DNA of 64,000 nucleotides from an uncultured Bacilli bacterium (lineage in GTDB: Bacteria; Bacillota_I; Bacilli_A; RF39; UBA660): the NCBI GenBank assembly GCA_934141575.1, contig CAKPCJ010000002.1, positions 1-64,000 on the forward strand. The letters run 5' to 3'. The position numbers were made by a program, and so were the translations under genes. Below the pieces are notes generated by a model. The model searched no databases and was not told the origin of the DNA. It saw nothing but the letters and a program-made list of their open reading frames with translations. Position 1 is the stretch's first letter, and each line of letters opens with the position of its first letter. Positions 54,169 through 61,834 of the stretch are shown here, piece after piece.

Positions 54169-55980
54169 TTACTCTACTGTAACGCTCTTTGCCAAATTAC
54201 GTGGTTTATCAACATCCAAATTTTTAATTTTTGTAACATGATAAGCTAGTAATTGAAGTGGTAAAACAGAAATAATTGGCATAAACATATCTAAAGTATT
54301 AGGAATAATATATGATATATCTGCACAATCCAAATCTTTATTCTCCCTAGAAAGAACAACTGTATACGCACCTCTAGATTTTACTTCCTTAACATTACTT
54401 ATCATTTTATCAAATAAATTATCATTAGTACAAACGCAAATTACTGGTGTACCGCTTTCTATCAACGCTATTGGTCCATGTTTTAACTCTCCAGCGGCAA
54501 ATGCTTCAGCATGAATATATGATATTTCTTTCAATTTAAGAGCAGCTTCCATAGCAGTTATATAATCAAAAGATCTTCCCAAGAAAAATACATCTTTTGA
54601 ATTACTTATTATTTTAGCAATATTTTTGATAGAATCACAATCTTTAAGAACTTTTCTCATATTACTACTTATATTTAAAATTTCTGATTTTATATTCTCT
54701 TGTGTTTCTAAATCAATAGTATTTAATTGTTCTGCAAAATAAAGTGCTAATACATAAAAAATAGCTAATTGAGAAGTATAAGCCTTAGTAGATGCAACTG
54801 CTATTTCTGGACCAGCATATGTATAAATAACATCATCTGCTTCCCTAGTTATACTACTGCCTAAAACATTTGTAATAGCAAGTGTTCTAGCACCTAAACT
54901 CTTACAAAGTTTTAAAGCGCTAAGTGTATCTGCTGTTTCACCAGATTGACTTACAAAAATGCATAGACTTGATTTAGTAACTAGTGGTTCTTGATATCTA
55001 AATTCACTGGCAAGATATGTACTAGCAGGAATATGAGCCAAATTTTCAATTAATCTAGCACCTACCATACCAGCATGAGCTGCAGTACCACAAGCTACAA
55101 TAAATATATTTTTTATCTTTGATGCATCAATATTAACATCGCCTAATGATATTTTTTCGCCTAATTTTACTTTAGAACCTATTGTTCTATCTATTGAAGA
55201 AGGTTGTTCAAAAATTTCCTTCAACATAAAATCATCGTAACCTTCCTTAGAAGCCGAATCTAAATCCCAGTTAACATGAGTAACTTCTTTTTTTATAACA
55301 TTTCCATCATAATCAGTTATAACTACATCATCTGGTGTAAGAATTGCCATTTCATTATCATTTAAAAAATAAACATCCCTAGTTCTACTAAGTAAAGCTG
55401 GTATATCTGAAACAATATACTTTTCATCATCTTTTACACCAATTACTAATGGGCTATCTTTTCTAATTGCCACAAGTTTATCAGGTTCATTACTGCAAAT
55501 CACACCTAATGCATAACTACCTTCTAAATCCTTAACTGCCTTTCTACAAGCTTCAACTATATCTCCATCATAGTAATAATCTATCAAGTGAACAATTACT
55601 TCTGTATCAGTTTCAGACAAGAATTTATATCCGCCCTCTTCTAATGAATTTCTCAATTTAACATAGTTTTCAATTATACCATTGTGTACAATTGAAATCG
55701 TATTTTTCATATTATTATGTGGATGAGAATTAACATCTGATGGCACACCATGAGTTGCCCATCTAGTATGCCCAATTCCAACACTGCCATCAATATCATT
55801 ATCTTTTAGCAATTCTTTTAAAACTGCTATTTTACCTTTTGTTTTACAAGTTTCTATTTTTCCATTTGATACAACTGAAATACCAGCTGAATCATACCCT
55901 CTATATTCTAACATTGTAAGACCATCAACTAAAAATTGTTTAGCTTTGTTCTTACCAACATAACCTACTATACCGCACAT
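54169..55980 (-). CDS. glmS: Glutamine-fructose-6-phosphate aminotransferase
   Basis: 603 residues. Makes glucosamine-6-phosphate, the first step of UDP-GlcNAc and cell-wall synthesis. The N-terminal glutaminase begins MCGIVGYVG with nucleophile Cys at position 2, which fixes the start at 55980 (GGAGG upstream). An earlier ATG four codons up would bury the Cys. Two SIS domains follow (SQSGETADT; ASTKAYTSQ) and the C-terminus ends NLAKSVTVE as usual. It is controlled by the ribozyme upstream. Confidence 0.97.
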   Translation of the reverse strand: MCGIVGYVGKNKAKQFLVDGLTMLEYRGYDSAGISVVSNGKIETCKTKGKIAVLKELLKDNDIDGSVGIGHTRWATHGVPSDVNSHPHNNMKNTISIVHNGIIENYVKLRNSLEEGGYKFLSETDTEVIVHLIDYYYDGDIVEACRKAVKDLEGSYALGVICSNEPDKLVAIRKDSPLVIGVKDDEKYIVSDIPALLSRTRDVYFLNDNEMAILTPDDVVITDYDGNVIKKEVTHVNWDLDSASKEGYDDFMLKEIFEQPSSIDRTIGSKVKLGEKISLGDVNIDASKIKNIFIVACGTAAHAGMVGARLIENLAHIPASTYLASEFRYQEPLVTKSSLCIFVSQSGETADTLSALKLCKSLGARTLAITNVLGSSITREADDVIYTYAGPEIAVASTKAYTSQLAIFYVLALYFAEQLNTIDLETQENIKSEILNISSNMRKVLKDCDSIKNIAKIISNSKDVFFLGRSFDYITAMEAALKLKEISYIHAEAFAAGELKHGPIALIESGTPVICVCTNDNLFDKMISNVKEVKSRGAYTVVLSRENKDLDCADISYIIPNTLDMFMPIISVLPLQLLAYHVTKIKNLDVDKPRNLAKSVTVE

Positions 55981-56003
55981 ATTTTCCTCCATATTTACGC
56001 ATC

Positions 56004-56131
56004 ATTCTATAATTTGTCCTAAAAATTACTTTTTAGATTTGCATAGAACTTACAAGGACATGCAAGCCTTAGGAACATCCGCCGAAAATTCGATAATTCC
56101 TTCCTCGTCAACTCAAAGAGTTCGGGCGCTA
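56004..56131 (-). promoter_or_regulatory. glmS ribozyme-riboswitch
   Basis: Self-cleaving RNA activated by glucosamine-6-phosphate. On the minus strand it starts with A|GCGCC (cleavage expected between 56130 and 56129), then CGAACT, GTTGACGAGGA, the core ATCGAATTTTCGGCGGATG, and a 3' P4 hairpin with AAAAAGTAATTTTT. All are glmS hallmarks. Cleavage destabilises the glmS mRNA, giving feedback control. Confidence 0.95.
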
Positions 56132-56235
56132 TAACTATTACCAAAACTATTTCTTATGCACTCACCTCCTATGATATACACCATATTATATACATATGTT
56201 TATATCATGTTTACATTATATCAAAAAAATATAAT

Positions 56236-56261
56236 AAAAAAAACGGTTTTTTTAACCGTTT
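56236..56261 (-). terminator. Terminator of the SPFH gene
   Basis: 8-bp stem AAACGGTT/AACCGTTT with an A-rich loop, followed by a T-run on the minus strand. The glmS leader is transcribed after it. Confidence 0.8.
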
Positions 56262-56269
56262 ACAAATAT

Positions 56270-57154
56270 TTATTTTTTTTCTATCATCTCAGAAATAACT
56301 GTACTAGTTGTTGCCAAATTTTGAATATCAGAAGGTATTATTATTTTAGTTGCATTACCATTAGCAACCTTTTCTAAAGCCTCATAACTTTTCAACTTAA
56401 GAACGGCATCATTAACACCAGCATTCTTTAATAACTCTAATCCCTTAGCAGTTGCTTCTTGAATCTTCAATATAGCTTCAGCCTCGCCTTCTGCTTCTTT
56501 AATTTGTGCTTGTTTCTTAGCTTCTGCTACTAGTATAGCGCTTTCCTTTTCCCCTTCTGCCATAAGAATAGCTGCTGTTTTTTCACCCTCTGCTTGTAAT
56601 ATTTTTTCACGTCTTTCACGTTCAGCACGCATTTGTTTTTCCATAGCATCTTGTATATCCTTAGGTGGAATAATATTTTTAACTTCTACACGATTTATTT
56701 TTATTCCCCATGGATCTGTCGCAGAATCCAAAATTTCACACATTTTTGTATTTATAAGGTCCCTTGAAGTTAATGTTTCATCAAGCTCCAATTCACCTAT
56801 AATATTACGTAAAGTAGTTGCTGTTAAATTCTCAATAGCGTTTATTGGATATTCAACTCCATATGTATATAGCTTAGGATCCGTTATCTGAAAATAAACA
56901 ACTGTATCTATTTGCATAGTAACATTATCTTTAGTAATAACTGACTGCGGTGCAAAATCCTGAACCTTTTCTTTTAATGACACTTTATTTGCTACTCTAT
57001 CTATAAATGGTATCTTTATATGTAATCCATTCTGCCATGTTTGATGGTAGCTTCCTAACCTCTCAACAACATTACTCTGTGCTTGTGGTACTATTCTAAC
57101 ATTTGCTATTATCAAAACTATTAAAATTATTCCCAAAATTATAAATATTTCCAT
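56270..57154 (-). CDS. SPFH/band 7 membrane-associated protein (QmcA/stomatin type)
   Basis: 294 residues. One N-terminal transmembrane helix, then an SPFH domain (IVPQAQSNVVERLGSYHQTW; DNVTMQIDTVVYFQITDP), a heptad-rich helix with many Glu/Ala (AEGEKTAAILMAEGEKESA) and a C-terminal oligomerisation part. It organises membrane microdomains or quality control. It is paired two bases downstream of nfeD. Confidence 0.93.
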   Translation of the reverse strand: MEIFIILGIILIVLIIANVRIVPQAQSNVVERLGSYHQTWQNGLHIKIPFIDRVANKVSLKEKVQDFAPQSVITKDNVTMQIDTVVYFQITDPKLYTYGVEYPINAIENLTATTLRNIIGELELDETLTSRDLINTKMCEILDSATDPWGIKINRVEVKNIIPPKDIQDAMEKQMRAERERREKILQAEGEKTAAILMAEGEKESAILVAEAKKQAQIKEAEGEAEAILKIQEATAKGLELLKNAGVNDAVLKLKSYEALEKVANGNATKIIIPSDIQNLATTSTVISEMIEKK

Positions 57155-57156
57155 AC

Positions 57157-57582
57157 TTACTCATCCCTTCTTTTAACTACTAACTTTACACCTTCAATTG
57201 CTAATATTTCAACCTTTTCACCAACACTTATAGGTGAATCAGAAATAGCAGTCCAAATCTTACCTGCAATTTTAACTTTTCCTCTTTTATCTTCTGATAT
57301 ATCCGAAGTAACAATGCCAATTTGTCCTACCACACTATCAAGATTTGTTTTAACACTTTTTACCTTCAGAATATCTTTAATAAAACTTCTTGTAAATATT
57401 AATGTAAGTAATGTAGTAATAATAAATATAACTGTTTGTATCATAACACTACTTACAAATATAGATGATACAAGCGCCACTAATGCTCCAAGAGCAATCC
57501 ATATTGTCACTAAATTAAGTGTAAGTGCTTCAACTGCTAAACTTATTATTAAAATTATCGTCCATATAATTTGTGATTCCAT
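57157..57582 (-). CDS. NfeD-like membrane protein
   Basis: 141 residues. Three or four transmembrane helices, then a soluble OB-fold (VGQIGIVTSDIS...GKVKIAGKIWTAISDSPIS). NfeD short forms accompany SPFH proteins; here the gene directly precedes one. GGGAGGTT lies six bases before the ATG. Confidence 0.9.
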   Translation of the reverse strand: MESQIIWTIILIISLAVEALTLNLVTIWIALGALVALVSSIFVSSVMIQTVIFIITTLLTLIFTRSFIKDILKVKSVKTNLDSVVGQIGIVTSDISEDKRGKVKIAGKIWTAISDSPISVGEKVEILAIEGVKLVVKRRDE

Positions 57583-57634
57583 AGATAACCTCCCAAATTA
57601 ATTATACTATATTTGAAGCATTAATTAAACACAA

Positions 57635-58129
57635 TTAATATTCTTTTATGGAAATAAGCGTTTTCTTAAGTTTAGATTCAAATTTCTTAATTTTACTTTC
57701 ATCAGAGCACTCAATATTAATAATAAACAAAGAATCATCCTCAAATTCATATGCTAAGCCAAGCATATACGTAACAGTTTCATTATCATAATATTTTAAC
57801 TTTTTTAAAACAGTATACAGCTTTCTGCCATTTAATTTTTCTTCTTTAGAAGATATAACTTCGCTTATGCAATCATAAAAAACGTAATCTCTTAATTTAC
57901 CTTTAACAATTTCATAAGGATAACTATAAACAGCTAAAGATGAATCAATAATATCATCATGAGTTAATTTAGCGTAATTATCATTATCCACATATTCTAT
58001 TTCCTTAGGTAACATAAATGTATATTTATCAAATTTTCTCCTTGTATATGACAAATTAACAAATGAATTAAAAGCCAATATAGATGATATAATAATAATA
58101 ACTATTATTGGTATAATAACTTTTTTCAT
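57635..58129 (-). CDS. Membrane-anchored extracytoplasmic protein A (paralogue of the next gene)
   Basis: 164 residues. An N-terminal signal anchor (about 3-25) is followed by a mostly beta-strand domain beginning RRKFDKYTFMLPKEI and running to the C-terminus. Length and layout match the protein at 58141-58635, which suggests duplication. The ATG at 58129 follows GGAGG; the GTG four codons earlier lies in that site. No family known. Confidence 0.6.
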   Translation of the reverse strand: MKKVIIPIIVIIIISSILAFNSFVNLSYTRRKFDKYTFMLPKEIEYVDNDNYAKLTHDDIIDSSLAVYSYPYEIVKGKLRDYVFYDCISEVISSKEEKLNGRKLYTVLKKLKYYDNETVTYMLGLAYEFEDDSLFIINIECSDESKIKKFESKLKKTLISIKEY

Positions 58130-58140
58130 TAAAACCTCCA

Positions 58141-58635
58141 CTATTTAATTTTAACACTAGAATCAACGTCTCTTATTATGGAACTATCATAAGATTTTTC
58201 ATAGCTAATATAAGATATAATCACTATCTTTTTCTTATCATACCTTATCAAAATTTCTACTATTTTGTCATCAAAAACATTTTTTGAATATGATGTACTA
58301 TCATCAATATCAAACTCTATTTCCTTGTAACCTTTTAATTTACTCAACACCTGATAATCAATACTTCTAGAAAGAGTTTCCAATGAATATTCATCATTTG
58401 ATGGTATTTTTTCAAGCAAAATAACATCAACAGTACTAGTACCATAATTAAACCTAAACTTAGAATCAAATTCACCATATTTTTTATTCTTCAAAATTAA
58501 CTTTTTAGGTACATTCATTGATATATAACTATTTTCTATTTTACTTACATACCTATTATTATAAATATTAAAAAGCAAAATAGTAAAATTAACAACAAGT
58601 AATAATGATATAACAATTAGTTTTATTTTTTTCAT
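58141..58635 (-). CDS. Membrane-anchored extracytoplasmic protein B
   Basis: 164 residues. Signal anchor (5-25), then a soluble domain with NSYISMNVPKKLILK and a beta-rich end (KKIVIISYISYEKSYDSS). It parallels protein A in size, anchor and the (M)xxPKxL/I pattern. It is located between the trypsin-fold protein and protein A in one operon. Function unknown. Confidence 0.6.
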   Translation of the reverse strand: MKKIKLIVISLLLVVNFTILLFNIYNNRYVSKIENSYISMNVPKKLILKNKKYGEFDSKFRFNYGTSTVDVILLEKIPSNDEYSLETLSRSIDYQVLSKLKGYKEIEFDIDDSTSYSKNVFDDKIVEILIRYDKKKIVIISYISYEKSYDSSIIRDVDSSVKIK

Positions 58636-58638
58636 AAG

Positions 58639-59946
58639 TTATCTAATCTCCATTCTATTAGGTTTAACTAAATAAGAACTTAGTTTATCTTTATCCTTTA
58701 ACTTTTCAAGATTAGAAAATGGATTAGAAAGTGAAAGTGTACTAGTAGATATTAATATACTAGAATTTTGCATTATCTTCGTATTAACACCAATAACATT
58801 ACCACTACTACCTATAAGTGGCCCCCCTCTACTTTCACGTCCCAAAGGAAGAGCAATTTTAAATGAATATGACTTGCCAACTAATGTTTCTATATAGCTA
58901 CCAATGTATATACCATCGTACGAAAGAGCAACTACATCATCAAAATCTCCAAAATATGGCAAAGATTGAATTTGAAGAGGAGTTCCAGTCTTTTGCACCG
59001 TTTTAATTAGTGCAATATTATCATCACGAGAAAAAGATAATAATCCCTCATATGTATATAATTTATCATCATTAGAGAAAATTTTGTACTTACACCTTTG
59101 AAATATCCCAGAATCAAAAATATCAAAAGTTGTAACTATCACATTTGTATCTATAAAAAAGCCAGTAACTGTGTCAATAAGAGAATCTTCTTTATATACT
59201 TCTATTTTAACAATACTTTTTATACTATTATTGTATATTTCATTAGCAAAAAAGTTAGAAATTTTTGGATTTTTATCAAAAAAAGAAACATTAAACCTTT
59301 TAATAAAATTATTATCATTATAATCGTTCAATTCACTCTCAGTATAATACACTATATTTTGTATTTTCAACATACCACTTGATAACTCATTTACAACTTT
59401 ATACTCGATATACGCAATTTGATTACTCTCTTTAACCTTTAATATCAAATAATAATTTTTAAAATAATAATAAACCTTTACATCTTGAATTTGTTCCAAA
59501 CTAATATTTTGAGAATTTAACGCAAACTTTAAACTCAATATATTATTTGTGGTACTGTTATACTTAAAATTAAGACCTGGGTCTTGATAATCAGAAACCG
59601 AAAATACATTGAAGTTTTTTCTAACAATGTACTTATTTTTAAATCTGTCATTTGTTACTTTTTTATCATAAAAAGCCTCAGTAACTTCTCTAGAAAAGTC
59701 AATTAATATTTTTTCGTAATCACTACTTCTTGAATATTCACTTTTCTCGTTGCCAAGTGTATAATTCTTATTAACATACTTTTCTAACATACTATAATCA
59801 TAATCCGTCATATATGATCCAATATCTATTTCATTATTTAAATACATATTTTTTCTAAAAAAAATAAACAGATTAATAAAAAATAAAACTGCAACAATTA
59901 TAATACCAATAATAATAAACCTATCTAAAGACTTTTTGTTCACCAT
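58639..59946 (-). CDS. Membrane-anchored trypsin-fold protein, catalytic residues replaced
   Basis: 435 residues. An N-terminal transmembrane anchor is followed by about 200 residues of unknown domain and a C-terminal S1/HtrA-like domain: TGFFIDTNVIVTTFDIFDSG (about 260-280), SRDDNIALIK, and LPLGRESRGGPLIGSSGNVIGVN. Where HtrA has ThrAsn-x-His-Val the His position reads Asp, and where GNSGGP carries the Ser the residue is Arg; only the Asp (DDNIALIK) remains. It is therefore a likely pseudoprotease. The ATG at 59946 follows GAGGTG. Order: this gene, then proteins B and A. Confidence 0.7.
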   Translation of the reverse strand: MVNKKSLDRFIIIGIIIVAVLFFINLFIFFRKNMYLNNEIDIGSYMTDYDYSMLEKYVNKNYTLGNEKSEYSRSSDYEKILIDFSREVTEAFYDKKVTNDRFKNKYIVRKNFNVFSVSDYQDPGLNFKYNSTTNNILSLKFALNSQNISLEQIQDVKVYYYFKNYYLILKVKESNQIAYIEYKVVNELSSGMLKIQNIVYYTESELNDYNDNNFIKRFNVSFFDKNPKISNFFANEIYNNSIKSIVKIEVYKEDSLIDTVTGFFIDTNVIVTTFDIFDSGIFQRCKYKIFSNDDKLYTYEGLLSFSRDDNIALIKTVQKTGTPLQIQSLPYFGDFDDVVALSYDGIYIGSYIETLVGKSYSFKIALPLGRESRGGPLIGSSGNVIGVNTKIMQNSSILISTSTLSLSNPFSNLEKLKDKDKLSSYLVKPNRMEIR

Positions 59947-60023
59947 ATACACCTCATATTTTATATTATAACATACTATTTACAATTATTTATGATATAA
60001 TTGTTTAGTAATTCGGAGGAAGT

Positions 60024-60740
60024 ATGAAAAATAAAAAACCAATTATAGGTATCGTGGGGTACATTGAAAAAATAAATGAAAAAACATATATAACAGTAGA
60101 TGAATTTTTTAGAGAAAGCATTATAATCAGTGGTGGCATTCCAATTCTTATTTTACCAACACAGCACTTGTATTATGACACTAGTATTGCGCCTAGCAAA
60201 ATAGCCAGGTTAACAGAAGAAGAAAAAAAAGACATAGAAACAATTGTAGATTTATGTGATGGAATACTCTTCCCAGGAGGAAATTATTGGTACCAATTCA
60301 GTGAATATATTTTTGATTTAGCTAATGAAAAAAACAAAAGTATATTGGGAATATGTATTGGAATGCAATTAATGGTAGGAGCTATAAATAGAAAGTATGG
60401 AGACGGAACATACAAAAATATAAAAAACGAAACCAAAATAGATCACTTAAACATACCAAGCGATCAATACGTTCACTCTGTTATATTTAAGGACAATACT
60501 AAAATTGAAAAAATATTTGATTGTAAAGAAATAAAAGTCAATAGTAGACATGGATATCACATAGGAAATGTAAACGAATATACAATAAGCGGATATTCCG
60601 AAGATGGAATCCCTGAATCAATAGAATTACCTAACAAAGAATTTGTAATAGGTGTTCAGTGGCATCCAGAAAGATTAATACACAAAGATGAAAACAGTAA
60701 GAAAATTTTTAAAGAATTTGTAGATTCATGCAAGAATTAA
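60024..60740 (+). CDS. C26 gamma-glutamyl hydrolase / class I amidotransferase-like protein
   Basis: 238 residues. The class I glutamine-amidotransferase fold with nucleophile Cys in GICIGMQLM, the GGN (oxyanion) loop LFPGGNYWY, and the catalytic His-Glu in GVQWHPERL. It resembles PuuD-type gamma-Glu-GABA hydrolases and other C26 enzymes. GGAGGAAGT precedes the ATG, and an extended -10 (TGATATAAT) lies about 20 bases further upstream. It is a single-gene unit between two minus-strand envelope operons. Exact substrate not assignable. Confidence 0.8.
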   Translation: MKNKKPIIGIVGYIEKINEKTYITVDEFFRESIIISGGIPILILPTQHLYYDTSIAPSKIARLTEEEKKDIETIVDLCDGILFPGGNYWYQFSEYIFDLANEKNKSILGICIGMQLMVGAINRKYGDGTYKNIKNETKIDHLNIPSDQYVHSVIFKDNTKIEKIFDCKEIKVNSRHGYHIGNVNEYTISGYSEDGIPESIELPNKEFVIGVQWHPERLIHKDENSKKIFKEFVDSCKN

Positions 60741-60840
60741 CAAAAAAAAGAAACCAATCATGGTTTCAAAATATCATGGTTAGATTCCATTTACACAGAA
60801 TTTCTTACACCCTCAAGAAAATTGCAAAAGTAATTTTCTT

Positions 60841-61425
60841 TTATTTATGCCTCTTCTTCAAAATTAAAACTATTAATCCAAAAATGATTAAAAACACAGG
60901 AATAACTATAAAATAGTATTTTTTATTATTTGTTTCAACAACAACGTCATTAATAACCTTATTGTCATACTCTTCAACCATTTTTTTAAATTGATCGTAA
61001 GAAATATTACCAACATTATAAGTAATATCACATAAATCAATTTTTTTATTGGAACATACTTCAGAGTTATAATATTTATTATAATAAGGAATTGTAATAA
61101 AGCGAACATAATTAAATTTGCTAGCACATGGATTATTACTAAAAACTGCAACTTCTATTCTATATTTTTTATTTGGGGATAATCCATCAATAAGTTGATT
61201 ACCAGTATACGTTTTATTATTTAAATAAATTACAAAATCATCTGTAACATTAGAAATAAAAATACCATATTCATCTTCTGATTTTTCACCTATATATTTA
61301 GTTTCAAAAGATATAAGAGAAGCAAACTTTTTCAACCTACTTAACTCCCTATTATCGCATTCAAGTGCATTAACCTTAGTAATTAAAATTATAGAGCAAA
61401 ACACAACAGCAATCACTTTTTTCAT
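60841..61425 (-). CDS. Signal-peptide protein with C-terminal membrane anchor
   Basis: 194 residues. Start placed at the ATG at 61425, which gives a standard signal peptide (KKVIAVVFCSIILITKVNA); an ATG nine codons earlier lies inside the upstream gene. The extracellular part has four Cys and two fibronectin-like strands. The C-terminus is a membrane helix (FIVIPVFLIIFGLIVLIL) and the basic tail KKRHK. It overlaps neither gene now, being directly after the DUF5411-like gene. Unknown surface protein. Confidence 0.65.
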   Translation of the reverse strand: MKKVIAVVFCSIILITKVNALECDNRELSRLKKFASLISFETKYIGEKSEDEYGIFISNVTDDFVIYLNNKTYTGNQLIDGLSPNKKYRIEVAVFSNNPCASKFNYVRFITIPYYNKYYNSEVCSNKKIDLCDITYNVGNISYDQFKKMVEEYDNKVINDVVVETNNKKYYFIVIPVFLIIFGLIVLILKKRHK

Positions 61426-61426
61426 A

Positions 61427-61834
61427 TTAATAAATCGTCTCCAATATAGCATCTATTTTATTAAATATTGCAAAATCATTTTCACTTGAATCATTTGTAA
61501 AACCATAAGTACCTGATGAAGTAGTAACTGACAAACTTACCTTTGGTGGCATTTCAATAACATCAATTATATCTATTTGAACATCTCCACTAGAAGACGA
61601 AGTACTCCACCTTCTAATAAAACTATCAACAAATTTTTCACGTACAATCCTAAATTCACCATGATATCTATAATAATCAACATCAACAGCATCCAACATA
61701 GATGCTTCTGTAACTTCTTTAAGTAAATAGTAGTCATTTTGATCATTAGTAGTTATATTAATAAACAAAAATATAAAACCTATCCCAATTATTCCAGCAA
61801 CTACAAAACTAACAGCCCACATACTTTCTTTCAA
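61427..61834 (-). CDS. DUF5411-like membrane protein
   Basis: 135 residues. N-terminal transmembrane helix (WAVSFVVAGIIGIGFIFLFI) followed by TTNDQNDYYLLKEVTEASMLDAVDVDYYR, which resembles the DUF5411 family. The TTG at 61834 has AAGGTG five bases upstream. The gene overlaps the stop of the large Cys-rich gene by 4 bases. Role unknown, perhaps minor pilin-like assembly. Confidence 0.6.
   Translation of the reverse strand: MKESMWAVSFVVAGIIGIGFIFLFINITTNDQNDYYLLKEVTEASMLDAVDVDYYRYHGEFRIVREKFVDSFIRRWSTSSSSGDVQIDIIDVIEMPPKVSLSVTTSSGTYGFTNDSSENDFAIFNKIDAILETIY

Noticed and set aside
56131..56190. A strong AGGAGGTGA followed by GTG in the glmS leader, looking like a leader peptide
   Set aside because: The frame after the GTG ends after four codons, and a longer ATG frame would run across the ribozyme cleavage site; not supportable as a gene.
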